Positions 56,009 to 64,000 of a DNA stretch of 64,000 nucleotides are shown here, piece by piece. Every line of letters starts with the position of its first letter. The stretch's first letter is position 1. The stretch covers positions 248,001 to 312,000 of the forward strand of contig NZ_AUDZ01000013.1 of NCBI RefSeq assembly GCF_000425725.1, given 5' to 3'. Below the pieces are notes generated by a model. It did no database searches. It saw only the letters and a list, made by a program, of their open reading frames with translations, and was not told the DNA's origin. This DNA comes from Halomonas halocynthiae DSM 14573. GTDB taxonomy: Bacteria; Pseudomonadota; Gammaproteobacteria; Pseudomonadales; Halomonadaceae. A program made the position numbers and the translations under genes.

Positions 56009-58990
56009 ATGGCCTTACCTGATGATTTCCTGCCGCTGGATAGTGTTCCCGAGTCGCTGAGAGGTGTGCTGAGGCATGCTGAGTCTCGTTTACGGGAGGC
56101 GCTTGAGCAGGCAGACAATCTTGCCGAGTTGCAGAGTGCGCCCGCTCCCAGCGAGCGCTGGAAAACGCTGTCTGATACGCGTCGAGCTGAACTGGCGCGG
56201 GTTTTGGTGGTTTCCGATTACGTGCTGGACTCACTGGCGCGCTATCCCGAATTACTGTTTGAGCTGCAGGCCAGTGGTGAGCTGACGCAGCCGCTGCCTG
56301 ATCTGGGTCAGGCGCTGGCGGAGTGCTTGGAGCAGGCTGAGGATGAAGCCAGATTGTATGCGGTGCTGCGCCGTTTTCGTCGGGTACGCATGCTGGGCAT
56401 CATATGGCGCGACTTAATTCGCCCGCCGGGCAGTGATATGTGGGCAACCGCGGCGGCGGTCTCACGCCTGGCTGAGGTATGCCTTGAGTCGGCGCTGGGT
56501 TGGCTTGAAGCGCATTTATCCTCGCGCTGGGGATATCCTCAGCTGCAACCGGATGGTAAGTCTCAGCGGCTGGTAGTGTTGGGCATGGGCAAGTTGGGGG
56601 CCGGCGAGCTTAACCTGTCATCAGATATTGATCTGATTTTTGCGTTCCCTTCCGTAGGTGAGACCCATGGAGGGCGCAAGTCTCTCGAGCATCAGGAATA
56701 TTTCACCAAGCTGGGTCAGAAGTTGATAGGTGCGCTGGACGCCATGACCGCTGACGGTTTTGTGTTTCGCGTTGATATGCGCTTGCGCCCGCTGGGTGAC
56801 GGCGGGCCGCTGGTGGGAAGCTTTGCATCGCTGGCAAGCTACTATCAAGACCAAGGGCGCGAGTGGGAGCGTTACGCCTTGCTCAAGGCCCGGCCGGTGG
56901 CCGGTGATATTGCTGCCGGGGAAGAGCTGCTCGATACCTTGCGGCCTTTTGTCTATCGCAAGTATATCGATTTCGGTGCGATTGAATCGCTGCGTGAACT
57001 CAAGGCGATGATCAACCGGGAAGTGCGTCGCAAGGGCATGCAAAGCAATATTAAGCTGGGGCGTGGTGGTATCCGCGAAATTGAGTTTGTGGCGCAGGCT
57101 TTCCAGCTGATTCGTGGTGGGCGCGATACAGAGTTGCAGGTTACGTCGTTGAAGTTGGCACTGGAGCGACTGCCTAGTTTGAACCTGTTGCCGCCCAGTG
57201 TAACCGACGAGCTAATGCCAGATTATGTTTATTTACGTGACCTAGAACACGTGTTGCAAGCCAGAGAAGACCGCCAAACCCAAACGCTACCAGATGATGA
57301 GGAAGGGCGCTGCCGCGTGGCCTTTGCCATGCACCAGCCCGACTGGGCGGCGCTGAGTGAGGTGCTCGATACTCTGCACGATCGAGTGCGCCGTCATTTC
57401 GATGCGGTCATCGCTGACCCTGAAGACGAATTCGAAGAAGACAGCCAGGCTGTCGATGAGGGTAATGGTGTTGCGTTGGAGCAGTGGCGCGTGCTGTGGC
57501 GTGATGATCAGCCTGAGGACGATGCCTGTGCCTTGCTTGCTAAGGGCGGCTTTCATCACCCAGCAGACAGCCTTAAACGGCTGCGTACCCTGCGTGACTC
57601 GCGCGCGGTGCAGTCTATGCAGCGTATCGGCTATGCTCGCCTAGATGCGCTGATGCCGCTATTGCTGGATGCCGCCGCCGTCAGTGAGACGCCTGATCGT
57701 AGCCTAGCCAGCGTGTTGCCACTGGTCGAAGCCGTGCTACGGCGCACGGCTTATCTGGCCTTGCTGCGGGAAAACCCAGGTGCGCTTGATCACTTGATGC
57801 GGTTGTGTAGCGCCAGCCCTTGGATCGCCGAGCAATTGGCACGTCATCCTATTCTACTTGATGAATTATTAACGCCAGAAACGCTGTATACCCCGGCAGA
57901 TCGGCAGCGGCTGGCCGATGAGCTTCGTCAGGCCTTGGGTCGGATTCCAGAAGATGACGAAGAAGCCCAGTTAGAAGCCCTGCGTATTTTTAAACATGCT
58001 CAGGTACTTCATGTGGCAGCTTCAGATATTGCGGGTACTCGGCACCTGATGAAAGTGAGTGACTACTTAACCTATATCGCCGAGGTGATTCTTGATGCCG
58101 TGTTAGTGATGGCTTGGAAGCACCTCACGCGTAAACACGGCTTTCCTGAGCGCCACGACGGTTCGCGTAGTGGTCAGCAGCCAGACTTTTTGATTGTTGG
58201 TTATGGCAAGCTGGGGGGCATTGAACTGGGTTATGGCTCCGACCTTGACCTGGTGTTTCTGCATGATGGGTCGAGCCAGGGGGCAACCGACGGCGCGAGA
58301 CCTATCGATAACGCCGTTTTCTTTACTCGGCTTGGTCAGCGCATTATTCACTTGCTAACCGCGGTGACTCCCACGGGGAGCTTGTATGAAGTGGATATGC
58401 GCCTGCGGCCTTCCGGTAACTCTGGCTTATTGGTCGCAAGCCTTGATGCGTTTGCCGAATATCAGCGTAAGGAAGCCTGGACCTGGGAGCACCAGGCGCT
58501 AGTGCGGTCTCGGGTGGTCGCGGGTAGTCCTGACGTAGCAGAGCGCTTCGAGCAGCTGCGCGCAGAGGTGCTGGGGCGCGAGCGATCGTTGACGGATTTG
58601 CGCCGTGATGTGGTTGAAATGCGTGAAAAAATGCGTGGGCACCTAGGCGGCAAAGCGGCCCCTGGGATGTTTGATCTCAAGCACGATGCGGGCGGTATGG
58701 TGGATATCGAATTTGTGTGCCAGTTTGCGGTGTTAGCCATGGCTCATGAGACGCCCGAACTGCTTGAGTGGAGTGATAATATGCGGATTCTCGATACCCT
58801 AGAGGCGAGCGGTAGACTATTGCCCAGTGAGGCTGATGGATTACGAGACGCTTACCTGGCTTGCCGAAGCGGGGCCCATCGAGCCTCGCTTATCGGCCAG
58901 CCAGCCCAGGGCGACGTGGCCGCCTTTGCCGCTCACCGCGAGGCAGTCGCTGCCTTATGGCATAAATTGCTGGCGTCAGAGACAGCATGA
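56009..58990 (+). CDS. glnE: Bifunctional glutamine synthetase adenylyltransferase/deadenylylase
   Basis: A 993-residue GlnE with two nucleotidyltransferase domains. The N-terminal deadenylylating domain has GMGKLGAGELNLSSDIDLIFAFP; the C-terminal adenylylating domain has GYGKLGGIELGYGSDLDLVFLHDG. Each holds the Gly-Ser-Asp-x-Asp metal motif. The central and C-terminal regions are helical and bind PII. It modifies the conserved Tyr of GlnA in response to nitrogen status. It lies in the same chromosomal neighbourhood as glnK-amtB, glnA and ntrBC. Confidence 0.96.
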   Translation: MALPDDFLPLDSVPESLRGVLRHAESRLREALEQADNLAELQSAPAPSERWKTLSDTRRAELARVLVVSDYVLDSLARYPELLFELQASGELTQPLPDLGQALAECLEQAEDEARLYAVLRRFRRVRMLGIIWRDLIRPPGSDMWATAAAVSRLAEVCLESALGWLEAHLSSRWGYPQLQPDGKSQRLVVLGMGKLGAGELNLSSDIDLIFAFPSVGETHGGRKSLEHQEYFTKLGQKLIGALDAMTADGFVFRVDMRLRPLGDGGPLVGSFASLASYYQDQGREWERYALLKARPVAGDIAAGEELLDTLRPFVYRKYIDFGAIESLRELKAMINREVRRKGMQSNIKLGRGGIREIEFVAQAFQLIRGGRDTELQVTSLKLALERLPSLNLLPPSVTDELMPDYVYLRDLEHVLQAREDRQTQTLPDDEEGRCRVAFAMHQPDWAALSEVLDTLHDRVRRHFDAVIADPEDEFEEDSQAVDEGNGVALEQWRVLWRDDQPEDDACALLAKGGFHHPADSLKRLRTLRDSRAVQSMQRIGYARLDALMPLLLDAAAVSETPDRSLASVLPLVEAVLRRTAYLALLRENPGALDHLMRLCSASPWIAEQLARHPILLDELLTPETLYTPADRQRLADELRQALGRIPEDDEEAQLEALRIFKHAQVLHVAASDIAGTRHLMKVSDYLTYIAEVILDAVLVMAWKHLTRKHGFPERHDGSRSGQQPDFLIVGYGKLGGIELGYGSDLDLVFLHDGSSQGATDGARPIDNAVFFTRLGQRIIHLLTAVTPTGSLYEVDMRLRPSGNSGLLVASLDAFAEYQRKEAWTWEHQALVRSRVVAGSPDVAERFEQLRAEVLGRERSLTDLRRDVVEMREKMRGHLGGKAAPGMFDLKHDAGGMVDIEFVCQFAVLAMAHETPELLEWSDNMRILDTLEASGRLLPSEADGLRDAYLACRSGAHRASLIGQPAQGDVAAFAAHREAVAALWHKLLASETA

Positions 58991-59053
58991 GATGCTAACT
59001 ATCAAATCAGCTAATGCATTGCTGTATTACTTCTGCATATCTAGGAAGCACAC

Positions 59054-59500
59054 ATGAACAAGGTACTGGTTCTGCACGGCCCTAACCTCAACCTGCTGGG
59101 GACTCGGCAACCTGAAATTTATGGTGATGAAACGCTGGCCGATATCGATAATGGGCTACGCGAGCAAGCAGTATTGGCTGGCTGGGAGGTCACTTGCCGG
59201 CAGAGTAATCACGAGGGCGAATTGATCGACTGGATACATGCCGCGCGTCTCGATGCTACGGCGGCAATCATTATCAATCCTGCCGCTTATACCCACACGT
59301 CAGTCGCCATTCTTGATGCGCTTAATGCTTTTGAAGGGCGGGTGATTGAAGTTCACTTGTCTAATGTGCATAAGCGAGAGGCGTTTCGTCATCATTCTTA
59401 TGTCTCGCTGCGTGCTGATGGCGTGATTGCTGGGCTGGGTAGTCAGGGATATCAGGCTGCGCTGAGCGCATTGATAGCCAGCGAGAAGCCTAACGCGTGA
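59054..59500 (+). CDS. aroQ: 3-dehydroquinate dehydratase, type II
   Basis: A 148-residue type II dehydroquinase of the shikimate pathway. Catalytic residues lie in [20 protein letters not shown] (the flexible loop with Tyr and Arg), [27 protein letters not shown] and [18 protein letters not shown] complete protein. It is 63 bases after glnE and 37 bases before the potassium channel gene; accB/accC, which often follow aroQ, are not present here. Confidence 0.96.
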   Translation: MNKVLVLHGPNLNLLGTRQPEIYGDETLADIDNGLREQAVLAGWEVTCRQSNHEGELIDWIHAARLDATAAIIINPAAYTHTSVAILDALNAFEGRVIEVHLSNVHKREAFRHHSYVSLRADGVIAGLGSQGYQAALSALIASEKPNA

Positions 59501-59537
59501 CGTGGCGATGGGGGTGGTGCGTTAAGAGGCGGAGTCC

Positions 59538-60368
59538 ATGAAAGAAAATCTATCAGCATTTCAGCTGATGATTCTGGTGTTGTCTTTTTATGTCATTGGC
59601 GCGCTTGCTGTAGACGTGCTTTTTGACTTGTCTGACGAAATGTCGCAATTGCTGCACTACATCGATTTGGTGGTGTGCTTTTTCTTTTTCCTCGACTTTG
59701 CTATTCGTTTTCGTGCGGCCCCCAGTAAGTGGCGCTTCATGCGCTGGGGGTGGATTGACCTATTGGCCAGCATCCCCGCTGGGCTACTGTTTGCTGGGCG
59801 TTTGGTGCGGGTGGTGCAGGTTATTAGAGTGCTACGGGCGATCAAGTCGCTGCATATGATCTGGCGTATCCTATTTCGCAACCGTGCTGAAGGGCTGTTT
59901 GCGTCGGTGGCGACGGCAACGCTGTTATTGGTCGCATTTGGCTCAATGACCATACTGCTGGTGGAAAGCCCCAATCCTGAAAGTAGTATTGATACCGCTG
60001 AAGAAGCGCTGTGGTGGGCTTTTGTGACTGTAACCACAGTTGGCTATGGTGACTACTACCCAATGACTACGTTAGGGCGAGTGGTGGCTGTGGCGTTGAT
60101 GGTTGCTGGTGTCGGGCTATTTGGTAGTTTTGCTGCCTATATCAGTTCCTTGTTTATCGGCGATCAAGAAGACGAAAATGCTCGCCAGCACAAGGCAAGC
60201 CGTGAGCTAACGCGTCAGCTCTATCATGAGGTTGTTTCCTTGCGTAAAGAGCTCGATGCCCTGCGTGCGGAGTTGCCTGTAAGTCATGGGGCTTCCCCGC
60301 CACGAGCAACCCCTGTATCTGAGGTACCGCCTCGCGATCCGCCAGACAATACCTCAGATGAGTCCTGA
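59538..60368 (+). CDS. Voltage-gated-type potassium channel
   Basis: A 276-residue six-helix ion channel. The voltage-sensor helix S4 has regularly spaced arginines (RLVRVVQVIRVLRAIKSLHMIWRI, near 95-118). The pore loop TVTTVGYGDYYPMT near residue 163-176 holds the TVGYGD selectivity filter, so it should pass K+. A coiled C-terminal region (HKASRELTRQLYHEVVSLRKELDALRAEL) likely mediates tetramerisation; a Pro-rich tail follows. Convergent with amtB, with only two bases between stops. Confidence 0.92.
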   Translation: MKENLSAFQLMILVLSFYVIGALAVDVLFDLSDEMSQLLHYIDLVVCFFFFLDFAIRFRAAPSKWRFMRWGWIDLLASIPAGLLFAGRLVRVVQVIRVLRAIKSLHMIWRILFRNRAEGLFASVATATLLLVAFGSMTILLVESPNPESSIDTAEEALWWAFVTVTTVGYGDYYPMTTLGRVVAVALMVAGVGLFGSFAAYISSLFIGDQEDENARQHKASRELTRQLYHEVVSLRKELDALRAELPVSHGASPPRATPVSEVPPRDPPDNTSDES

Positions 60369-60370
60369 TA

Positions 60371-61630
60371 CTACTTTCTACTGGAGCTGAACTCCGGATA
60401 GGCTTCTAAGCCGCACTCGGCCAAGTCTACCCCACTGTATTCTTCTTCTTCGCTGACGCGAATTCCCATGATGGCCTTGAGAGCTAGCCACACTATCAGG
60501 CTGGCTGAAAACACCCATCCACTGATGGCTAGAATGCCGACCAGTTGGGAGGAAACGTTGGCGTCTGCGTTGAACAGCGGTACTGCTAATACGCCCCAGA
60601 TGCCGACGACGCCGTGAGCAGAAATCGCCCCAACGGGATCGTCAAGCTGTAGCTTGTCGAGCGTGACGATGGCGACGATGACGAGTACGCCACCTACGGC
60701 ACCAATCAGTGTGGCGCCTAATACGGTGGGTGATAAAGGGTCAGCGGTAATAGAGACCAGGCCAGCAATGGCACCATTGAGTACCATGGTAAGGTCTGTT
60801 TTACGGAACCACAGTTTGGCTAGCAGTAGGGCCGCGATAACGCCACCAGCCGCAGCGGCGTTGGTGTTGGAAAATACCTGAGCGACATTGTTGGCTGACA
60901 CGACATCAGAAATCTTCAGTTCCGACCCCCCGTTGAAACCAAGCCACCCCATCCACAAAATGAACATACCTAGCGTTGCCAAAGGAAGGTTGGCGCCGGG
61001 AATGGCAAAGATGGCACCGTCTTTACTATATTTTCCTTTTCGAGGTCCTAGCACCAACACACCAGCCAGGGCTGCTGATGCACCCGCCAAGTGGACAATG
61101 CCTGAGCCGGCATAGTCGAAATAACCCAGCTTATTCAACCAGCCGCCGCCCCAGGTCCAGTAACCGGAGACAGGGTAAATCAGCCCGGTCATGATTACGG
61201 TAAAGGCCAGGAAGGCCCATAGCTTCATGCGCTCAGCCACCGCCCCAGAAACGATGGACATGGCGGTTGCCACGAACACAACTTGAAAGAAAAAGTCGGC
61301 ACGTTGAGCATAGTAGGGTGCATCATCGCCACCGGCCAATATCGTATCGAGGCTGTTTTCAGCGCCAATTAGCATGCCCAGCCGTGGTAGAACTCCGCCA
61401 GCGTCACTTGAGTACATGATGGCGTAGCCCACCACCAAGTACATGGTGCAGGCAATGGCGAATAGAGCGATGTTTTTGGTGAGAATCTCGGCGGTATTCT
61501 TTGATCTGACCAGGCCAGCTTCAAGCATTGAGAAACCTGCAGCCATCCACATTACCAATGCGCCGCAGATCAAAAAGTAAAATGTATCGAGCGCATAAGA
61601 CAACTGGCTCAGCTCATTTAGTGCATTCAT
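60371..61630 (-). CDS. amtB: Ammonium transporter
   Basis: A 419-residue AmtB with eleven helices. Conserved segments: AALVMWMAAGFSMLEAGLVRSKNT near the start, SGYWTWGGGWLNKLGYFDYAGSGIVHLAGASAALAGVLVLGPRKGKY in the middle (first pore His), and SAHGVVGIWGVLAVPLF (second pore His). It takes up ammonium and is blocked by unuridylylated GlnK. The ATG at 61630 has GGAG upstream. It is 50 bases after glnK and in the same operon. Confidence 0.96.
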   Translation of the reverse strand: MNALNELSQLSYALDTFYFLICGALVMWMAAGFSMLEAGLVRSKNTAEILTKNIALFAIACTMYLVVGYAIMYSSDAGGVLPRLGMLIGAENSLDTILAGGDDAPYYAQRADFFFQVVFVATAMSIVSGAVAERMKLWAFLAFTVIMTGLIYPVSGYWTWGGGWLNKLGYFDYAGSGIVHLAGASAALAGVLVLGPRKGKYSKDGAIFAIPGANLPLATLGMFILWMGWLGFNGGSELKISDVVSANNVAQVFSNTNAAAAGGVIAALLLAKLWFRKTDLTMVLNGAIAGLVSITADPLSPTVLGATLIGAVGGVLVIVAIVTLDKLQLDDPVGAISAHGVVGIWGVLAVPLFNADANVSSQLVGILAISGWVFSASLIVWLALKAIMGIRVSEEEEYSGVDLAECGLEAYPEFSSSRK

Positions 61631-61680
61631 GTGTTTATCTCCGTAACTATGCCTTGTGGCAATCAAAAAGCTGTTTCAAA

Positions 61681-62076
<396 letters not shown>

Positions 62077-62080
62077 TCAA

Positions 62081-62096
62081 TGCATAGTTCGTGCCG
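62081..62096 (-). promoter_or_regulatory. Sigma-54 promoter of glnK-amtB
   Basis: On the minus strand the element reads CCGGCACGAACTATGCA, with GG (-24) and GC (-12) separated by exactly 10 bases. It resembles the glnA element closely (same CACG and ATGCAT ends). It lies about 60 bases upstream of the glnK start. Confidence 0.83.
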
Positions 62097-62206
62097 GAAG
62101 TTTTAAATGTTGTTAAAAAATCAGCATGTTAGAAAAATTCTTTGGAAGGCTTTTAACGTTTGTCGCGAAGCATTAGGTCAACACCAGACACGTGACAACC
62201 CTTTGC

Positions 62207-62221
62207 GCACCATTTTGGTGC
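62207..62221. promoter_or_regulatory. NtrC binding site upstream of glnK-amtB
   Basis: GCACCATTTTGGTGC is a perfect palindrome around three bases, identical to the conserved core of the NtrC operator. It is about 110 bases upstream of the sigma-54 promoter. The remaining sequence of the 62020-62368 gap shows no further recognisable element. Confidence 0.87.
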
Positions 62222-62368
62222 GTAAAAGGCCTGTGCTGTCGTGTTGTCAGCCACATAGATAGGGCGAACCGATAGGACGCATAACAGGAATGCACAGAAG
62301 GCAGGCCTTGCGTATCCTGTGAACAGATTCATTTACTATTGCTTAGGTAGCGTTCAGGAGACTGCACC

Positions 62369-62662
62369 ATGATCAGTCAGGATCGACTCAATCGTTTGGC
62401 TCAGCAGGTTGGTGAGCGTTTACAGGACTTTTCACAGGCGCCGGAAGACGCCCAAAAAAGCGTTCAGCAAGTGGTACGCAGTGCCTTTGATCGGCTCGAA
62501 TTGGTATCCCGAGAAGATTTCGACATCCTGATGGATGTGCTGCAGCGTACTCGCAGCCGAGTCGAGGCGTTAGAAAAACAGGTGGTTGCGTTGGAGGCGG
62601 CGCTGGAGGCCAAGACAGCCACGGAGACAGAGACAGGCACCACAAAACGTTCTGAGGGCTGA
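62369..62662 (+). CDS. ubiK: Ubiquinone biosynthesis accessory factor UbiK
   Basis: A 97-residue protein of the YqiC/BMFP family. The amphipathic coiled-coil design is clear: MISQDRLNRLAQQVGERLQDF at the N-terminus and REDFDILMDVLQRTRSRVEALEKQVVALE in the C-terminal half. UbiK supports the UbiJ-containing Ubi complex in aerobic ubiquinone synthesis. A GGAG upstream supports the ATG. The next gene, comM, is also its common neighbour in gammaproteobacteria. Confidence 0.92.
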   Translation: MISQDRLNRLAQQVGERLQDFSQAPEDAQKSVQQVVRSAFDRLELVSREDFDILMDVLQRTRSRVEALEKQVVALEAALEAKTATETETGTTKRSEG

Positions 62663-62758
62663 TTCAGAATCACAGAATCCGATTGAAAAACAGATATTGG
62701 TGCGCGTCTCTCGCTGCTCTGGTCTAGGCTTTGAGCATATCTAAGCGAGGGAACGCTG

Positions 62759-63607
62759 ATGACACTAGCGATTATTCGCACTCGAGCTGGCCTTGGTCTT
62801 GAGGCCCCCGAGGTGCTTGTAGAAGTTCATCTGGCCAATGGCCTGCCTGGCATTACGTTAGTGGGTTTACCCGAAGCAGCGGTTAAGGAAAGTCGTGAGC
62901 GTGTGCGTAGCGCGTTGATTAATGCTGGCTTTGAGTTTCCATTACGCCGTATTACGTTGAATCTTGCGCCCGCCGACCTGCCTAAGGACGGCGGGCGTTT
63001 TGATTTGCCAATTGCGTTGGGCTTGCTGGTGGCGTCGGGCCAGATTCCTGCTGACGCGCTTGATGGTATGGAGTGCACTGGTGAGCTGGCGCTGGATGGT
63101 GGCCTGCGTTCAGTACAAGGCGTATTGCCTTTTGCGCTGGCGACACGCCGCGCTGGGCACCGGCTGATTGTACCTGCCGCCAATGCCGATGAAGCGGCAT
63201 TGGCTGGCGATGTTTCGGTTTACCCTGCGAATCACTTGCGTGACGTGGTGGCGCACCTGCTGGGCCAAGTACCAATTGCAGCGCATGTGATGTCATCACC
63301 GCCTCAGCAAGTGTTAGCAGATATTGCTGATCTGAGTGATATCCGTGGCCAGTTCCAAGCGCGCAGGGCATTAGAAGTGGCGGCGGCGGGAGGCCATAAC
63401 CTGTTGTTTTGTGGCCCACCGGGTACGGGCAAAACCATGCTGGCGAGTCGCTTACCCGGCATCCTCCCGCCGCTGAGTGAGGAGGAAGCGCTGGAAGTGG
63501 CGGCGGTACGCTCGGTCAGCGGTTTACCCATTACGGCGGGCTGGGGGCAGCGGCCTTTTCGCACGCCGCACCATACGGCCAGTGCTGTGGCCTTAGTGGG
63601 CGGTGGT
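62759..63607 (+). pseudogene. comM: comM/yifB, 5' part, interrupted after residue 283
   Basis: ComM is an AAA+ hexameric branch-migration helicase used in natural transformation. The N-terminal domain (LAIIRTRAGLGLEAPEVLVEVHLANGLPGITLVGLPEAAVKESRERVRSA) and the ATPase start with Walker A GPPGTGKT near 217-224 are intact. The sequence RTPHHTASAVALVGGG should continue into the Walker B segment with a Leu-Asp-Glu acidic motif. Instead, at 63608 the frame switches to 22 unrelated residues and stops at 63676. The remaining half is not in the window. It therefore encodes a non-functional fragment. comM is a known preferred insertion point of Tn7-like elements (Tn6022/AbaR islands). Confidence 0.88.
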
Positions 63608-64000
63608 TGTCATTTCCAACAATTGTTGCGACTAAACAATAATTGCTGCGACAATCTCTATGTTGAGTTTACATAGAGTGCGCCTTTGTGACCGTTTCTC
63701 TTAAACAATCCAGAACCTTTAGCTTCCATGATGGCACCCTAAAAAACGAGGCAGAGCGCTTGGTCGTTTGGTGGTACGGGCCTATATTTAAGAACAATCG
63801 CTTACGAAGCGTCCCTAAAATCCATATCTTCTTAAGAACCATCGACCATGAAAATAACTTAGGAGGCGTGATGAGACGTGAGACTGTCTTAACGCATCTT
63901 GGGCTATTGAGAATAGGGTCAGTATGGGAAAAGGGCGTGAGTAGCTCGCGTATTGCCTACGAGGAAAGAAAATTCTCCGTTTCTTTTTCTCCAGGCGGCT
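63608..64000 (+). mobile_element. Left end of a probable Tn7-like element inserted in comM
   Basis: The insert begins TGTCATTTCC at 63608, consistent with the TGT start of Tn7-like ends. Within 70 bases are two copies of a motif at 20-base spacing: AATTGTTGCGACTAA (63621) and AATTGCTGCGACAAT (63641), plus the palindrome CAACAATTGTTG (63617-63628). Repeats of this kind are typical transposase-binding sites. The rest runs off the window, so the element, its genes and its other end cannot be seen. Confidence 0.72.
63688..64000 (+). CDS. Unknown partial ORF, first gene of the comM insert
   Basis: Open from a GTG at 63688 (frame open from the stop at 63664) to the window end, at least 104 codons. 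The start reads VTVSLKQSRTFSFHDGTL, and later NEAERLVVWWYGPIFKNN, SVPKIHIFLRTIDHEN and RIAYEERKFSVSFSPGG. I do not recognise a family. As the first gene next to a Tn7-like end, a TnsA-type endonuclease subunit is a guess based on position only; the visible sequence does not show its motifs. Base composition is more AT-rich than comM. Confidence 0.45.
   Translation, partial: MTVSLKQSRTFSFHDGTLKNEAERLVVWWYGPIFKNNRLRSVPKIHIFLRTIDHENNLGGVMRRETVLTHLGLLRIGSVWEKGVSSSRIAYEERKFSVSFSPGG

Overview
The window looks like a chromosomal segment of a halophilic gammaproteobacterium, most likely a member of the Halomonadaceae (Halomonas or a close relative). The argument rests on gene content and protein resemblance, not on a database search: a FabY-type ketosynthase beside coaD and a YfhL-type ferredoxin, an APH-fold homoserine kinase, a DctPQM TRAP transporter, TmcA, GlnE, and moderately GC-rich coding sequence. 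Nearly all genes are intact housekeeping or transport genes. Two parts are accessory: a five-gene restriction-modification-like operon at about 35.1-42.9 kb, and the right edge, where comM is broken by the end of what looks like a mobile element.

Layout. 0-2.3 kb: end of yqgE, ruvX, pyrB, zur. 2.4-6.2 kb: zinc block with znuA divergent from znuCB around a near-perfect Zur box, then folE2 (the zinc-independent GTP cyclohydrolase) with its own Zur box. 6.5-12.8 kb: HAD phosphatase, YciH, NERD protein, RNase T2-like protein, dGTPase-like protein, aminopeptidase P. 12.8-18.3 kb: ntrC/ntrB, a DUF4124-like protein, a ZIP protein and glnA, which has a sigma-54 promoter and an NtrC site. 18.8-23 kb: iron(III) ABC transporter in three separately oriented genes. 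23-32.5 kb: small membrane and lipoproteins, polA, homoserine kinase, and a dctPQM-FAH hydrolase operon. 32.8-35 kb: tmcA.

35.1-42.9 kb: five tightly packed or overlapping genes: an MmeI-like DNA methyltransferase, an unknown protein with two N-terminal membrane segments, a RhuM-family protein, an SF2 helicase, and a T5orf172/GIY-YIG nuclease-domain protein, closed by a strong terminator. This is the best candidate for an undescribed system. Its methyltransferase shows no obvious endonuclease motif, and its probable target-recognition region is markedly AT-rich compared with the methyltransferase core.

43-59 kb: dps, lipoproteins, HIT protein, TSUP permease, entericidin, thioesterase, AtoE-type permease, MATE pump, ferredoxin, coaD, fabY, a TrmB-like methyltransferase, a PACE+SMR efflux pair, PBP4, dgkA and glnE. 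59-62.7 kb: aroQ, a voltage-gated-type K+ channel, glnK-amtB (again with sigma-54 and NtrC sites) and ubiK. 62.8-64 kb: comM truncated after residue 283, followed by repeated 20-bp-spaced motifs and an unknown open frame that runs off the window.

Two regulatory themes tie genes together. Zur links znuABC and folE2 (zinc uptake plus zinc sparing). NtrBC, encoded here, very probably controls glnA and glnK-amtB, whose promoters share the same architecture; GlnE, also here, modifies GlnA. All functions are read from motifs and family resemblance. Start sites were chosen by ribosome-binding sites where possible.
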